Assembly (NCBI RefSeq): GCF_042677945.1
Contig: NZ_JBHUDN010000001.1
Strand: one strand, 5' to 3'
DNA: 64,000 bases
From: Haloplanus litoreus
Lineage (GTDB): Archaea; Halobacteriota; Halobacteria; Halobacteriales; Haloferacaceae
Shown here in pieces: positions 16,327 to 25,405 of the stretch. Within the stretch, counting starts at the first letter, position 1. The number at the start of each line of letters is the position of its first letter. The position numbers were made by a program, and so were the translations under genes. The notes beneath the pieces are model-generated. The model was not told the origin of the DNA. It made no database searches and saw nothing but the letters and a program-made list of their open reading frames with translations.

Positions 16327-16430
16327 AACACGACGTACGGCAGGCGCCGGCCTAAGCTCTTCGTTCGGAGGAACTACGGGTCGTGTGAGGGCAACGCTTA
16401 ATTCAGGGCCGTGATTAGATCCGGTGTTCC

Positions 16431-17804
16431 ATGGGTTTGTCGCCGACAGCGAGCGCCGCCGGAGCCGCCTATCCGGCACAAATCGCCGATATCGTGCCGC
16501 TGACCGATACGACCGTCACTATCGGCGGGTCGGTCGCGATCCTCGTGTTGATCGCGCTGTCAGCGTTTTTCTCCTCCTCGGAGATCGCAATGTTCTCGCT
16601 GGCCCGTCATCGCGTCGACGCCCTCGTCGAGGACGGCCTCCGGGGAGCGGAAGCGGTGCGGGAACTGAAATCGGACCCGCACCGACTCCTGATCACGATC
16701 CTCGTCGGGAACAACATCGTCAACATCGCCATGTCCTCCATCGCCACCGGTCTCTTCGCCATCTACCTCTCGCAGGGGCAGGCGGTGCTCGCGGCGACGT
16801 TCGGCATCACGACGCTCGTCCTCCTGTTCGGCGAGAGCGCGCCGAAGTCCTACGCGGTCGAGAACACGGAGTCGTGGGCGCTTCGGATCGCCCGGCCGCT
16901 CCAGTACTCCGAGCTCGTGCTCATGCCGCTGGTGATCGTCTTCGACCACCTGACGCGGATCATCAACCAGGTGACCGGCGGGCGGTCGGCCATCGAGACG
17001 ACCTACGTCACCCGGGACGAGATCCAGAACATGATCCAGACCGGGGAGCGCGAGGGCGTAATCGAGGAGGAGGAACGCGAGATGCTCCAGCGCATCTTCC
17101 GGTTCAATCGCACCATCGCCAAGGAGGTGATGACGCCTCGTCTCGACATGACCGCCGTTCCGAAGGACGCGGCTATCGACGAAGCCATCGAAACCTGCGT
17201 CCAGAGCGATCACGAGCGCATCCCGGTCTACGAGGGCAACCTCGACAACATCATCGGAATCGTCACCCTGCGTGATCTCGTCCGCCAGCAACACTACGGC
17301 GAGGGGAACGTGGACCTGACCGACGTCGTCCAGCCGACACTCCACGTCCCCGAGTCGAAGAACGTCGACGAACTCCTGGAGGAGATCCAGGAGAATCGGA
17401 TGCGGATGGTGATCGTCATCGACGAGTTCGGGACGACGGAGGGACTGATCACGCTGGAGGACATGGTCGAGGAAATCGTCGGCGACATCCTCGAAGGCGA
17501 CGAGGAGGAACCGTTCGAGTTCGTCGAGGAGGACGTGGTGATCGTCCGGGGCGAGGTCAACATCGACGAGGTGAACGAGGTGCTCGACCTCAACCTGCCG
17601 GAGGGCGAGGAGTTCGAGACGCTCGCCGGGTTCATCTTCAACCGCGCCGGCCGCCTCGTCGAGGAGGGGGAGGAAATCGACTACGACAGCATCACGATCC
17701 GGATCGAACAGGTCGACAACACCCGGATCATGAAGGCCCGGATCACCATCCACGACGACGCGGACACCGAGGAACCGGTCGACGAGGCCGAAGTCGAGGG
17801 GTGA
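16431..17804 (+). CDS. CNNM/CorC family membrane protein with CBS pair
   Basis: Protein of 457 residues. The N-terminal CNNM (DUF21) membrane domain (about 30-200) has SAFFSSSEIAMFSLARHRVD and LVGNNIVNIAMSSIAT. A CBS pair follows (about 215-340), with the connecting KEVMTPRLDMTAVP and VIVIDEFGTTEGLITLED motifs, then a CorC/HlyC C-terminal domain to about 440 ending in a Glu-rich tail. The family is linked to magnesium or cobalt efflux and adenine-nucleotide sensing through CBS domains. A GCTTAATTC element about 35 bases upstream can serve as TATA box. Confidence 0.93.
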   Translation: MGLSPTASAAGAAYPAQIADIVPLTDTTVTIGGSVAILVLIALSAFFSSSEIAMFSLARHRVDALVEDGLRGAEAVRELKSDPHRLLITILVGNNIVNIAMSSIATGLFAIYLSQGQAVLAATFGITTLVLLFGESAPKSYAVENTESWALRIARPLQYSELVLMPLVIVFDHLTRIINQVTGGRSAIETTYVTRDEIQNMIQTGEREGVIEEEEREMLQRIFRFNRTIAKEVMTPRLDMTAVPKDAAIDEAIETCVQSDHERIPVYEGNLDNIIGIVTLRDLVRQQHYGEGNVDLTDVVQPTLHVPESKNVDELLEEIQENRMRMVIVIDEFGTTEGLITLEDMVEEIVGDILEGDEEEPFEFVEEDVVIVRGEVNIDEVNEVLDLNLPEGEEFETLAGFIFNRAGRLVEEGEEIDYDSITIRIEQVDNTRIMKARITIHDDADTEEPVDEAEVEG

Positions 17805-17807
17805 GGG

Positions 17808-18980
17808 CTACACCAGAAGCGAGTCGATAACCGTGAACGTCCCGAAGCCGACGGTGAACGCGAGGAGGAGCGACCCGATCCACGCGAGGACGGTGTAGAC
17901 CATTTTGCGGCGACTGACGCCGCTGCCGCCGGCGGCGTAGCCGGAACCGATGATCGCCGAGACGACGATTTCGTTGAACGAGACGGGGATACCGAAGGCG
18001 ACGGCGGCCTGAGCGATGGCGAAGGAGGGGATGAGCGCCGCGATGGATCGCCGAGGACCGAGCGAGGAGTAGTCCTGTGCGAGCGCCTTGATCATGCGCG
18101 GGGCGCCGGTCCACGAGCCGAGCAAGAGCCCGAATCCGCCGCCGGCGAGCACCGCGGGCAGCGGGACCGACATCGTACCCAGTAGGGGCACCAGCGGACC
18201 GATGGCCAGGCCCACTTGGCTCCCGCCGGCGGAGAAGGCAACTAGCCCGCCGAGTGAGAGCAGGAATCGGCGCTGTGTCGTCTCGGGATCGGTCACCAGT
18301 CCACGGTAGAGGACTGCGGTCACCACGAGCGCACAGGCGAGGGTGGCAGTGGGCGTCCCGCCGGGAACGGCCGTGCCGAGGGAACTGGCGATGGAGCCAG
18401 CCCCGCCGGAGGGACCGAGCAGTGCGAAGTCGACGGTGGCGACGAGCGCTCCGACGAGGCCGCCGAGGGCGGAGACGGCGTAGCGCTCGGGGACCGACGG
18501 CGACCGGAGGATCCGGGCAGTGGCGTAGGCGGCGCCCCCGCCGACGAAGGGCGTCAGTATCCACAGCGTCGCGATCTGTCGGTACTTCGCCCACGCGGGG
18601 TCGCCACCGAGGGCGAGACCGACGCCGACGACGGCGCCCGTGACGGTGAAGGCGGTGGCGATGGGGTAGCCGGTGAAGACGCCGATGGCGACGAGGATGG
18701 CGGCGGTGAGCAAGCCGACGATGGCGGCGGTAGCGGTGAGGGAGACGCCGCCGATCAACTGTGTACCGACCGCCTCGGTGACGTTCGCTCCCTGGAGGAC
18801 GGCGCCGGCGAACCCCAGAAGCCCGACGACGAAGCCGGCACGCATCACGGAGATGGCGTTCGCACCGACGGCGGGGGCGAAGGGGGTGGATCCCGAGGAT
18901 CCGGCGCCGATTGCCCACGCCATGAAGAGACTCGCGAGCGCGGCGACCACGAACGTCAACAGCGTTCCAGTGGCGACCAT
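17808..18980 (-). CDS. Inorganic phosphate transporter, PiT family
   Basis: Protein of 390 residues with about ten to twelve membrane helices and two inverted PiT repeats. The first repeat has PFAPAVGANAISVMRAGFV, where many PiT proteins have GANDVAN, and the second has PVSFNEIVVSAIIGSGYAAG. The Asp normally in the GAND motif is replaced, which may affect cation coupling, but the same form occurs, as I recall, in other haloarchaeal members. It converges with the CNNM gene, 3 bases apart. Confidence 0.88.
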   Translation of the reverse strand: MVATGTLLTFVVAALASLFMAWAIGAGSSGSTPFAPAVGANAISVMRAGFVVGLLGFAGAVLQGANVTEAVGTQLIGGVSLTATAAIVGLLTAAILVAIGVFTGYPIATAFTVTGAVVGVGLALGGDPAWAKYRQIATLWILTPFVGGGAAYATARILRSPSVPERYAVSALGGLVGALVATVDFALLGPSGGAGSIASSLGTAVPGGTPTATLACALVVTAVLYRGLVTDPETTQRRFLLSLGGLVAFSAGGSQVGLAIGPLVPLLGTMSVPLPAVLAGGGFGLLLGSWTGAPRMIKALAQDYSSLGPRRSIAALIPSFAIAQAAVAFGIPVSFNEIVVSAIIGSGYAAGGSGVSRRKMVYTVLAWIGSLLLAFTVGFGTFTVIDSLLV

Positions 18981-19052
18981 CGGTTCGTGCCCTTCTGGGG
19001 GAGGGGGGTACTAAGCGGTACCGGGCTGTCCGCGTGACTCGACCGGCCCCGA

Positions 19053-19214
19053 CTACCGGTAGCCCTCGTCGTACCCTTCGCGAAGCGAGAGGAGCGTCCG
19101 GCGGACCAGCAGATAGCCGAAAAAGACCAGTAACAGCATCAGTCCCACCAGCGCGAGGAAGACGGGATCCTCGAGAAGCCCGGAGAACTGGAGTGCAACG
19201 GAGGGAGCCAGCAT
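19053..19214 (-). CDS. Single-span small membrane protein
   Basis: Protein of 53 residues with one clear membrane helix (about 15-35, VFLALVGLMLLLVFFGYLLV) and a basic-acidic tail LSLREGYDEGYR. ATG is at 19212-19214. It lies upstream of and parallel to the phosphate transporter gene and may be an accessory subunit; function unknown. Confidence 0.65.
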   Translation of the reverse strand: MLAPSVALQFSGLLEDPVFLALVGLMLLLVFFGYLLVRRTLLSLREGYDEGYR

Positions 19215-19416
19215 GGTCCGAGGGTGACCCGGGGCGCACAAAGCCGTTTCGCCGCCGACCGCACAAACTCAAATGGCCGTTTGAGCCTACGGTGTTTATA
19301 TGATATCGTCGGGCGTACCACAGGTTGCGTGGTCCCCCGACCTCGCATCGGCCCTCCATTGCGGACGCTTCGGCCCTCCACCTCCGCCCCCGTTCGGGCA
19401 CGCGCCCGGCACGGAC

Positions 19417-19971
19417 TCAGTCCGGTGTCGGGACGTGAACCCGCTCGAGCACGTCGCCATCGGGTGTTCGGATCACGCCGACGAGCCCCGTCTCCGCGAC
19501 CGGGGCGGTGGCGGGCACGTCCTCGTCACCCGCCGCCCACAGTTCGGCGTGGCCGGGGCGGTTTCCGCGGGGGTCGGCGTGGCTCCCCGGGTTGAGCAAC
19601 GTCGGCCCGCCATCGGCGTCGACGACCGTCGGCCGGTGGGTGTGGCCGGAGACCACGAGGCCGGCGCCGCGTTCCCGACCGAACAGCGAGAGCGCGGTGG
19701 CACCGCCGCGTTCGGTGTGGGTGACCGCGATCCGAATTCCGGCGTAGGTCGTCGTGGTGGCGTCCGGCAGTCGTGCCCGGACGGCCCCGTTGTCCGCGTT
19801 GCCGTGGACGGCGACCAGTCGGGTCGTCGCCTCGCGGACGGCGTCGAGGACCGCCGGCGTCGTGAAGTCGCCGGCGTGGATCACCAAGTCGGCGGCGGTG
19901 ACGGCCTCGCGCGTTCGGCCGCGCAGACGAGGGTCGTCGGTACCGTGCGTATCGGAGCAGACGACGAGCAT
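19417..19971 (-). CDS. Metallophosphoesterase, YfcE/MJ0936 type
   Basis: Protein of 184 residues with the dinuclear-metal signature of calcineurin-like phosphoesterases: CSDTHG at the N-terminus, HAGDF, VHGNADN, VTHTERGG and SGHTHRPT. These supply all metal ligands, so an active phosphodiesterase is expected; substrates of this subfamily are small phosphodiesters. ATG is at 19969-19971. It diverges from the CDF transporter with a 75-base spacer. Confidence 0.93.
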   Translation of the reverse strand: MLVVCSDTHGTDDPRLRGRTREAVTAADLVIHAGDFTTPAVLDAVREATTRLVAVHGNADNGAVRARLPDATTTTYAGIRIAVTHTERGGATALSLFGRERGAGLVVSGHTHRPTVVDADGGPTLLNPGSHADPRGNRPGHAELWAAGDEDVPATAPVAETGLVGVIRTPDGDVLERVHVPTPD

Positions 19972-20046
19972 GCGGGAGGGAGGGACCGTGCCGTCAACAC
20001 GGTTGCGGTCGGAAGGTTGAATCGGGGAGCGGCCGACGGGGCGCAC

Positions 20047-20988
20047 ATGGCTGGCAGCAAGTCGGTCGTCCTCGCCGCACTCGTCGCGAACGGCGCCATC
20101 GCGGTGCTGAAGTTCGGCGCCTTCCTCCTCACCGGGAGTCCGTCGATGCTCTCGGAGACGTACCACTCCATCTCCGATACGGGCAATCAGGTGTTCCTCC
20201 TCGTCGGAATTCGCTACAGCAAGAAGGCGCCGAGCCGCGGCCACCCCTTCGGCTACGGCAAGGCACAGTTCTTCTACAGCTTCCTCGTGGCCGTCCTGCT
20301 GTTCGGCATCGCGGGGTGGGAGAGCCTGAAACACGGCTACGACGCCATCCTGCACGGCCACCAGGTCGCCCCGGGGACGGTGACGTTCGCCAGCGTCACC
20401 GTCGACACCGTCTACGTGAGCGTCGTCGTCCTGCTGGGTGCCATCGCCTTCGAGAGCTACGCGTTCATGAAAGCCTACGCCGAACTCCGGCGGCAGATGG
20501 ACGAGTACGGCTGGACGGGGCTGGTCGAGGCGTTCAGATCGACGAGCGACGTAACGACGCTCACCGCGTTCACCGAGGACGCCATCGCCCTCGGTGGCGC
20601 CGTGATCGCGCTCGTGGGAATCGTACTCTCCCGCGTAACCGGGAATCACATCTACGACGCCGTCTCCGCCGCGATCATCGGTGTCCTCCTCATGGGCTTC
20701 GCCCTCGCGCTCGCGTGGGAGAACAAGCGCCTCCTGCTCGGCGAGAGCGCGCCGAAGGGGCTGGAATCCGACTTCCAGTCGATCATCCGCGAGCATCCGG
20801 GCGTGACCCACGTCGACCGCTTCCGGACGATGTTCGTCGGTCCGAGCGGCATCCTCGTCACCGCCGACGTGAGCTTCGACCCCGACCTCGTAACCGACGA
20901 CATCGACGCCGACATCGGACGAATCGAGGAGAAACTCCGCGCTCGCGACGACCGAGTGCGGTTCGTCTACGTCGAACCCGAACTGTAA
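20047..20988 (+). CDS. Cation diffusion facilitator family transporter
   Basis: Protein of 313 residues with about six membrane helices and a C-terminal cytoplasmic domain. Helix 2 contains ETYHSISDTGNQ (H-x3-D metal site) and RGHPFGYGKAQFFYSF follows, as in CDF exporters. The usual HxxxD of helix 5 reads TEDAIALGG, so metal choice may differ from zinc. The C-terminal part (from about 220) has the ferredoxin-like dimer fold with HPGVTHVDRFRTMFVG. Cation unknown; Zn, Mn or Fe are candidates. Confidence 0.9.
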   Translation: MAGSKSVVLAALVANGAIAVLKFGAFLLTGSPSMLSETYHSISDTGNQVFLLVGIRYSKKAPSRGHPFGYGKAQFFYSFLVAVLLFGIAGWESLKHGYDAILHGHQVAPGTVTFASVTVDTVYVSVVVLLGAIAFESYAFMKAYAELRRQMDEYGWTGLVEAFRSTSDVTTLTAFTEDAIALGGAVIALVGIVLSRVTGNHIYDAVSAAIIGVLLMGFALALAWENKRLLLGESAPKGLESDFQSIIREHPGVTHVDRFRTMFVGPSGILVTADVSFDPDLVTDDIDADIGRIEEKLRARDDRVRFVYVEPEL

Positions 20989-20995
20989 CGGTAAC

Positions 20996-22021
20996 TCACG
21001 CCGCCGAGACGACGTCGCCGATCCGGTCGAGCGCCCGGTCCACGTCCTCGCCGTCCACGTCGAGGTGGGTGCAGAATCGGACGGTCGTTCCGCCGAACGG
21101 AACACAGCCCACGTCGCGGGCGGCGCAGGCGTCGACGAACGATTCGGCGTCGAAACCGGTTCCCGCCACGTCGACGAGGACGATGTTCGTCTCCGGGTCC
21201 CGTGCCGACACGCCGTCGAGGGTGTCCAGTCCCGACGCAAGTCGGGTGGCGTGCTCGTGGTCGGTCGCGAGGCGGTCGCGGTTCTCCAGAGCGTGGAGAC
21301 CCGGAGCGGCGATCAGGCCGGCCTGCCGCATCCCGCCGCCGTAGCGCTTCCGAATCCGGCGGGCCGCCTCGACGAACGCCTCGCTCCCGGCGAGCATCGA
21401 CCCGACGGGCGCGCCGAGTCCCTTCGAGAGACAGAACAGGACGGAGTCGACGGGGGCGACCATCTCGACGGGGTCGACTCCGCGGGCGACGCAGGCGTTG
21501 AACAGACGGGCGCCGTCGAGGTGAACGGGGACGTCACGTTCGTGCGCCGCGGCCGCGGCCGCCCGAATTCGATCGACCGGGACGGCCACACCGCCGCGGG
21601 CGTTGTGCGTGTTCTCCAGCCACAGCAGGCCGGTTCCGGGACGGTGCAGATCGCGGTCGTGACAGCTGTCGTGGATCCGTTCGGGAGAGGGGACGGCTCG
21701 GTCGCCGGCGTCGACGGTGCGGGTCTGGAGACCGGATCCCTGCGCGAGCCCGCCGAGCTCCCACCGGACGACGTGGGCCTCGCTGTCGACGAGTACCTCG
21801 TGTCCGGGGTCGGCGTGGACGGCCGCGGCGACCTGATTCCCCATCGTGCCGGTAGGGACGAACAGCGCGGCCTCACAGCCGACGACGTCGGCCGCCCGAC
21901 GTTCGAGTTCGTTCACCGTCGGGTCGTCGCGGTAGACGTCGTCGCCGACGTCGGCGTCGCGGGCGGCCTCGCGCATCGCGGCGGAGGGCGTCGTCACCGT
22001 ATCGGAGCGCAGATCGATCAT
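20996..22021 (-). CDS. ltaE: Low-specificity threonine aldolase
   Basis: PLP enzyme of 341 residues of the beta-eliminating-lyase/threonine aldolase family, splitting threonine or allo-threonine to glycine and acetaldehyde. Visible are MIDLRSDTVTTPSAAMREA at the start, DVGDDVYRDDPTVNELE, FVPTGTMGNQVA, VHLDGARLFNA with the PLP-contacting Asp, and FCLSKGLGAPVGS with the Schiff-base Lys. It converges with the CDF transporter gene, 7 bases apart. Confidence 0.95.
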   Translation of the reverse strand: MIDLRSDTVTTPSAAMREAARDADVGDDVYRDDPTVNELERRAADVVGCEAALFVPTGTMGNQVAAAVHADPGHEVLVDSEAHVVRWELGGLAQGSGLQTRTVDAGDRAVPSPERIHDSCHDRDLHRPGTGLLWLENTHNARGGVAVPVDRIRAAAAAAHERDVPVHLDGARLFNACVARGVDPVEMVAPVDSVLFCLSKGLGAPVGSMLAGSEAFVEAARRIRKRYGGGMRQAGLIAAPGLHALENRDRLATDHEHATRLASGLDTLDGVSARDPETNIVLVDVAGTGFDAESFVDACAARDVGCVPFGGTTVRFCTHLDVDGEDVDRALDRIGDVVSAA

Positions 22022-22060
22022 GCCCGGAGTCGGGGCGGCGACGGCAAAAAAGTGCGTTGC

Positions 22061-22223
22061 TCAGGGGAACCCGGCGATCACGTCGTGGTTCTCCACCGGG
22101 AACGCCCGCCCCGTCTCGGTCCGGACTCTCCTCGGTGTGCTGTACGGCCTCTTCGGTGTCGGTCTCCACGTGAGACCGGTCGTCGGGATCGACGACTGAT
22201 TGGCGGTTGGTAGCACGGCACAT
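22061..22223 (-). pseudogene. Possible small gene with a one-base frameshift
   Basis: Reading leftward from the ATG at 22221-22223 gives an acidic peptide (VVDPDDRSHVETDTEEAVQH, then TEE). The frame then becomes arginine-rich, while the adjacent frame continues naturally as VRTETGRAFPVENHDVIAGF and ends in P and TGA at 22061-22063. Removing one base near 22127 joins the two into a 53-residue haloarchaeal-looking protein. Either a real inactivating insertion or a sequence error. Function unknown. Confidence 0.35.
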
Positions 22224-22279
22224 AGATCCGTCCTCCGGACTCCGAAAGGCTTTGCCGCCCGCGGCGGAACCCCTGTGAC

Positions 22280-23368
22280 ATGGACCCGCGCATTCGCACG
22301 CACGCAGAGATCATCGTGGACCACTCGACCCGGATCGAGTCGGGCGACGACGTGGTCGTCAGTATGCCGGCGGTGGCCGAGGACCTCGCTGTCGCCCTCC
22401 ACGAAGCGCTCGGCGACCGGGGGGCCAACCCCATCTACCTGAACAACTCCGAGCGGGCGAGTCGGGCGTACCTCCGCGCGAGCGACGACGGGGACTTCGA
22501 GACGCCGGCCCACCAGCTCGCGCTCTACGAGGAGACGGACGCCGCCATCATCGCCCGCGGCGGGCCGAACGTCTCCGAACAGAGCGACGTGACTCCCGAG
22601 ACCAACGCCGCCTACCGCCGCGCGATGCGGCCCGTCCTCGACGAACGGCTGGGGACGCGCTGGTGTCTCACGCAGTTCCCCTCCGCGGGCCACGCGCAAC
22701 TGGCTGGGATGAGTAGCGAGGCTTACGAGAACTTCGTCTGGGACGCCGTCACGCTCGACTGGGACGAACAGCGCGAACACCAGGCCCGGATGGTCGACAT
22801 CCTCGACGGCGCCGACGAGGTACGGATCAAAAGCGGTGACGAGACGGACGTCACCATGTCGGTAGCGGGCAATCCCACCCTGAACGACTACGGCGAGCAC
22901 AACCTGCCCGGCGGCGAGGTGTTCACCGCACCGGTCGCGGAGTCCGTCGAGGGCGACGTCCACTTCGACATGCCGCTGTACCGCAAGGGCAAGGAAATCG
23001 AGGACGCGCGCCTCCGGTTCGAGAACGGCCGCGTCGTCGGACACAGCGCCGACCGCAACGAGGAGGTGCTGACCGGGATTCTGGACACCGACGAGGGCGC
23101 ACGCTACCTCGGCGAACTCGGCATCGGAATGAACCGCTCCATCGACCAGTTCACGTACAACATGCTGTTCGACGAGAAGATGGGCGACACCGTCCACATG
23201 GCGGTGGGCAACGCCTACGCGGACACCGTCGGCGAGGAGAACGAGCGCAACGAGAGCGCCGAACACGTCGATATGATCGTCGACATGTCCGAGGACTCGG
23301 TGATCGAAGTCGACGGCGAAGTCGTCCAGCGCAACGGGACGTTCGTGTTCGAGGAGGGTTTCGAGTAG
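22280..23368 (+). CDS. M29 family aminopeptidase
   Basis: Protein of 362 residues of the thermophilic aminopeptidase (AmpS/PepS) family, metal-dependent enzymes removing N-terminal residues. Regions typical of M29 are VVVSMPAVAEDLAVALHEA, RWCLTQFPSAGHAQLAGMS, NLPGGEVFTAPVAESVEGDV (metal-ligand Glu) and GDTVHMAVGNAY followed by SAEHVDMIVDMS (His ligands). Cytosolic, no signal. It starts MDPRIRTHAEIIVDHSTRI after an AT-poor leader. T-tracts follow the stop. Confidence 0.93.
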   Translation: MDPRIRTHAEIIVDHSTRIESGDDVVVSMPAVAEDLAVALHEALGDRGANPIYLNNSERASRAYLRASDDGDFETPAHQLALYEETDAAIIARGGPNVSEQSDVTPETNAAYRRAMRPVLDERLGTRWCLTQFPSAGHAQLAGMSSEAYENFVWDAVTLDWDEQREHQARMVDILDGADEVRIKSGDETDVTMSVAGNPTLNDYGEHNLPGGEVFTAPVAESVEGDVHFDMPLYRKGKEIEDARLRFENGRVVGHSADRNEEVLTGILDTDEGARYLGELGIGMNRSIDQFTYNMLFDEKMGDTVHMAVGNAYADTVGEENERNESAEHVDMIVDMSEDSVIEVDGEVVQRNGTFVFEEGFE

Positions 23369-23371
23369 CGG

Positions 23372-23390
23372 TTTTTGCTCCAGCTTTTTT
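23372..23390 (+). terminator. T-rich terminator after the M29 gene
   Basis: Two T tracts (TTTTT at 23372-23376 and TTTTTT at 23385-23390) follow the stop codon within 25 bases, the usual form of archaeal intrinsic termination. Confidence 0.55.
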
Positions 23391-23494
23391 ACGCACACTC
23401 CGTTCGAGAGAAGGCCGGTGGTGGCGCTGGAGGGGCGTCCGAGCGCTGTCAGGCGTAGTACACTTTTTTCTCGGTACCCGGCGTCGTGGGGGAT

Positions 23495-24784
23495 ATGTCC
23501 ACGCCAGCGACGGCGAAAAATCGGTGGCTCATCGCGGCGTCGGCGATGTTGATCCACCTGTCCATCGGATCGGTGTACGCCTACAGCGTGTATCAGCGGC
23601 CCTTACAGGAGACACAGGGGTGGAGCATCGCCGACGTGACCCTCGGGTTCACCGTCGCCATCTTCACCCTCGGGATGTCGACGGCGCTGCTCGGTCGGTA
23701 CGTGGAGCGATACGGGCCGCGCGTCTCGGGGACGGCCGCGGCCGTCACGTTCGCCAGCGGGACGGTCCTCGCCGGCGTCGCCGTCGAGTACGGGAGCCAC
23801 GTGGGCTTCGTCCTGACCTACGGCCTCGTCGCCGGGGTCGGACTCGGACTCGGGTACATCAGCCCCATCTCGACGCTCGTGAAGTGGTTCCCCGACCGGC
23901 GAGGGTTGGCGACCGGACTGGCCGTGATGGGGTTCGGCGCCGGGGCACTGGTGACGGGACCGGTCGCGAACTGGCTGATCGTGACGACGAGCATCCCGAC
24001 GACGCTCTACGTCCTCGGGACGGGCTACTTCGTCGCGATGGTGGCCGGCGCTACCTACCTCGAAAAGCCCCCCGAGGGGTGGGTACCCGAGGGGATCGAT
24101 CCCGACGACGTCGTGGAGACGGATAGCCACGGCGTGATCGTCGCGTCGGATCTCGAACAGCGCACGGCGCGCGAGGCGCTTCGGACGCCACAGTTCTATC
24201 TGGTCTGGCTGATCGTCTTCATCAACATCTCCGCCGGGATCATGCTCCTGTCCGTCGCGTCGAACATGACGCAGGCGATTACGGGCGCGAGCGCCGCCGT
24301 CGCCGCGACCGTCGTCGGGTTGATCGGTGTCTTCAACGGCGCCGGCCGAATCGTCTGGTCGAGCCTCTCGGATTACCTGGGACGGACGACCACCTACGGC
24401 GTGTTCTTCGTCGTACAGATCGGCGCCTTCCTCGCGCTGCCCCGACTCACGACCGTCCCCCTGTTCGCGGGGGCGATGTTCTTGATCATCACCTGTTACG
24501 GCGGCGGGTTCGCCTGTCTGCCGGCGTATCTCGCCGACCTGTTCGGCACGCAGGAACTCGGAGCGATCCACGGTTACACGCTGACCGCGTGGTCGATGGC
24601 CGGCATCGCCGGGCCGACGCTGGTGGCCCGGATCGTCGAACTGACCGGCGGGTACGAACTCGCCTTCTACGTCGTCGCCGGCGCGCTCACGGTCGGACTG
24701 GGCTGTGTCGGGCTGCTTCGCTGGCGAGTGGCGGTCGTCCGGGAAGCACAGCTTCACGGGACGCCACACGGCACGCGGCGGTAG
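23495..24784 (+). CDS. MFS transporter, oxalate/formate antiporter (OFA) type
   Basis: Protein of 429 residues with twelve predicted membrane helices. The opening LIHLSIGSVYAYSVYQRPLQ and the motif GFGAGALVTGPVANWLI, with a GRIVWSSLSDYLGRTTTY loop between helices 8 and 9, place it in the OFA group, which exchanges small carboxylates such as oxalate, formate or lactate. Substrate unknown. ATG at 23495 is preferred to an in-frame GTG three codons upstream. Confidence 0.88.
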   Translation: MSTPATAKNRWLIAASAMLIHLSIGSVYAYSVYQRPLQETQGWSIADVTLGFTVAIFTLGMSTALLGRYVERYGPRVSGTAAAVTFASGTVLAGVAVEYGSHVGFVLTYGLVAGVGLGLGYISPISTLVKWFPDRRGLATGLAVMGFGAGALVTGPVANWLIVTTSIPTTLYVLGTGYFVAMVAGATYLEKPPEGWVPEGIDPDDVVETDSHGVIVASDLEQRTAREALRTPQFYLVWLIVFINISAGIMLLSVASNMTQAITGASAAVAATVVGLIGVFNGAGRIVWSSLSDYLGRTTTYGVFFVVQIGAFLALPRLTTVPLFAGAMFLIITCYGGGFACLPAYLADLFGTQELGAIHGYTLTAWSMAGIAGPTLVARIVELTGGYELAFYVVAGALTVGLGCVGLLRWRVAVVREAQLHGTPHGTRR

Positions 24785-24817
24785 GTGCTCGGCGCGCCGA
24801 CGACGCGTCGAACGCGC

Positions 24818-25279
24818 TTACTCCTCGTCGACGTCGAGATCGAACTGCTTGTTCTCGACGACGGCATTCAGGACGACGCTGGTGTTGGATTCGCGGATGT
24901 CGGCGTCGGTCAGCAGGGTCTTGATCTGCTCGTTCATGCCGTCGGTGTCCTCGAACTTGCCGATAGCGATGACGTCGTAGTCGCCGGTGACCTCGTAGAC
25001 GCTGACCATCTGTTTCTGGTCGCGCAGGCTGTCGGTGATGCCGGGCAGGGCGCTCCCCTCTACCTTCAACTGGAGGACGGCCGTCACGTCGTAGCCGAGT
25101 GCGTCGTAGTTCACGCGCGGCGTGTACCCCTCGATGACGCCCTCGTCCTCCAGATCACGGAGGTGGTTCGAGACGGTAGTGACCGAGACGTCGAGTTCCT
25201 CGGCGAGACTCCGAAGGCTGGCGCGACCGTCGCCCAGAAGTGCATTGATGAGCTTGGCGTCGAGATTTTCGTACGTCAT
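24818..25279 (-). CDS. lrp: Lrp/AsnC family transcriptional regulator
   Basis: Protein of 153 residues: N-terminal helix-turn-helix (about 5-55, LRSLAEELDVSVTTVSNHLR) and C-terminal RAM ligand-sensing domain (about 65-145, with VSVYEVTGDYDVIAIGKFED). It is divergent from glnA across 126 bases, an arrangement I remember from other haloarchaea, and probably controls glutamine synthetase in response to an amino acid. An acidic tail DLDVDEE ends the protein. Confidence 0.94.
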   Translation of the reverse strand: MTYENLDAKLINALLGDGRASLRSLAEELDVSVTTVSNHLRDLEDEGVIEGYTPRVNYDALGYDVTAVLQLKVEGSALPGITDSLRDQKQMVSVYEVTGDYDVIAIGKFEDTDGMNEQIKTLLTDADIRESNTSVVLNAVVENKQFDLDVDEE

Positions 25280-25368
25280 ATCAGTTATTCACGGTACGGG
25301 GGGTATAGAAGTTTACGAATATCCAATTCCGGCAGAGCGAGTGAGGAAATTGCAGACAACAAAAAGGG

Positions 25369-25376
25369 CTTAATAC
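25369..25376 (+). promoter_or_regulatory. TATA element of glnA
   Basis: CTTAATAC lies 30-37 bases before the glnA ATG, the position expected for a nearly leaderless mRNA. The Lrp-type regulator is divergent, so its operator should lie in 25280-25405. Confidence 0.5.
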
Positions 25377-25405
25377 TAGGAGTATAGAGTTACCTTGTCC
25401 AGAAC

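Noticed and set aside
22061..23557. 498-codon leftward frame opposite the aminopeptidase
   Set aside because: Antisense to a clear M29 gene in phase typical of GC-rich shadow frames; composition lacks any domain.
25280..25405. PII-type or nif-like operator in the lrp-glnA spacer
   Set aside because: AT-rich promoter elements are visible but no clear symmetric site.
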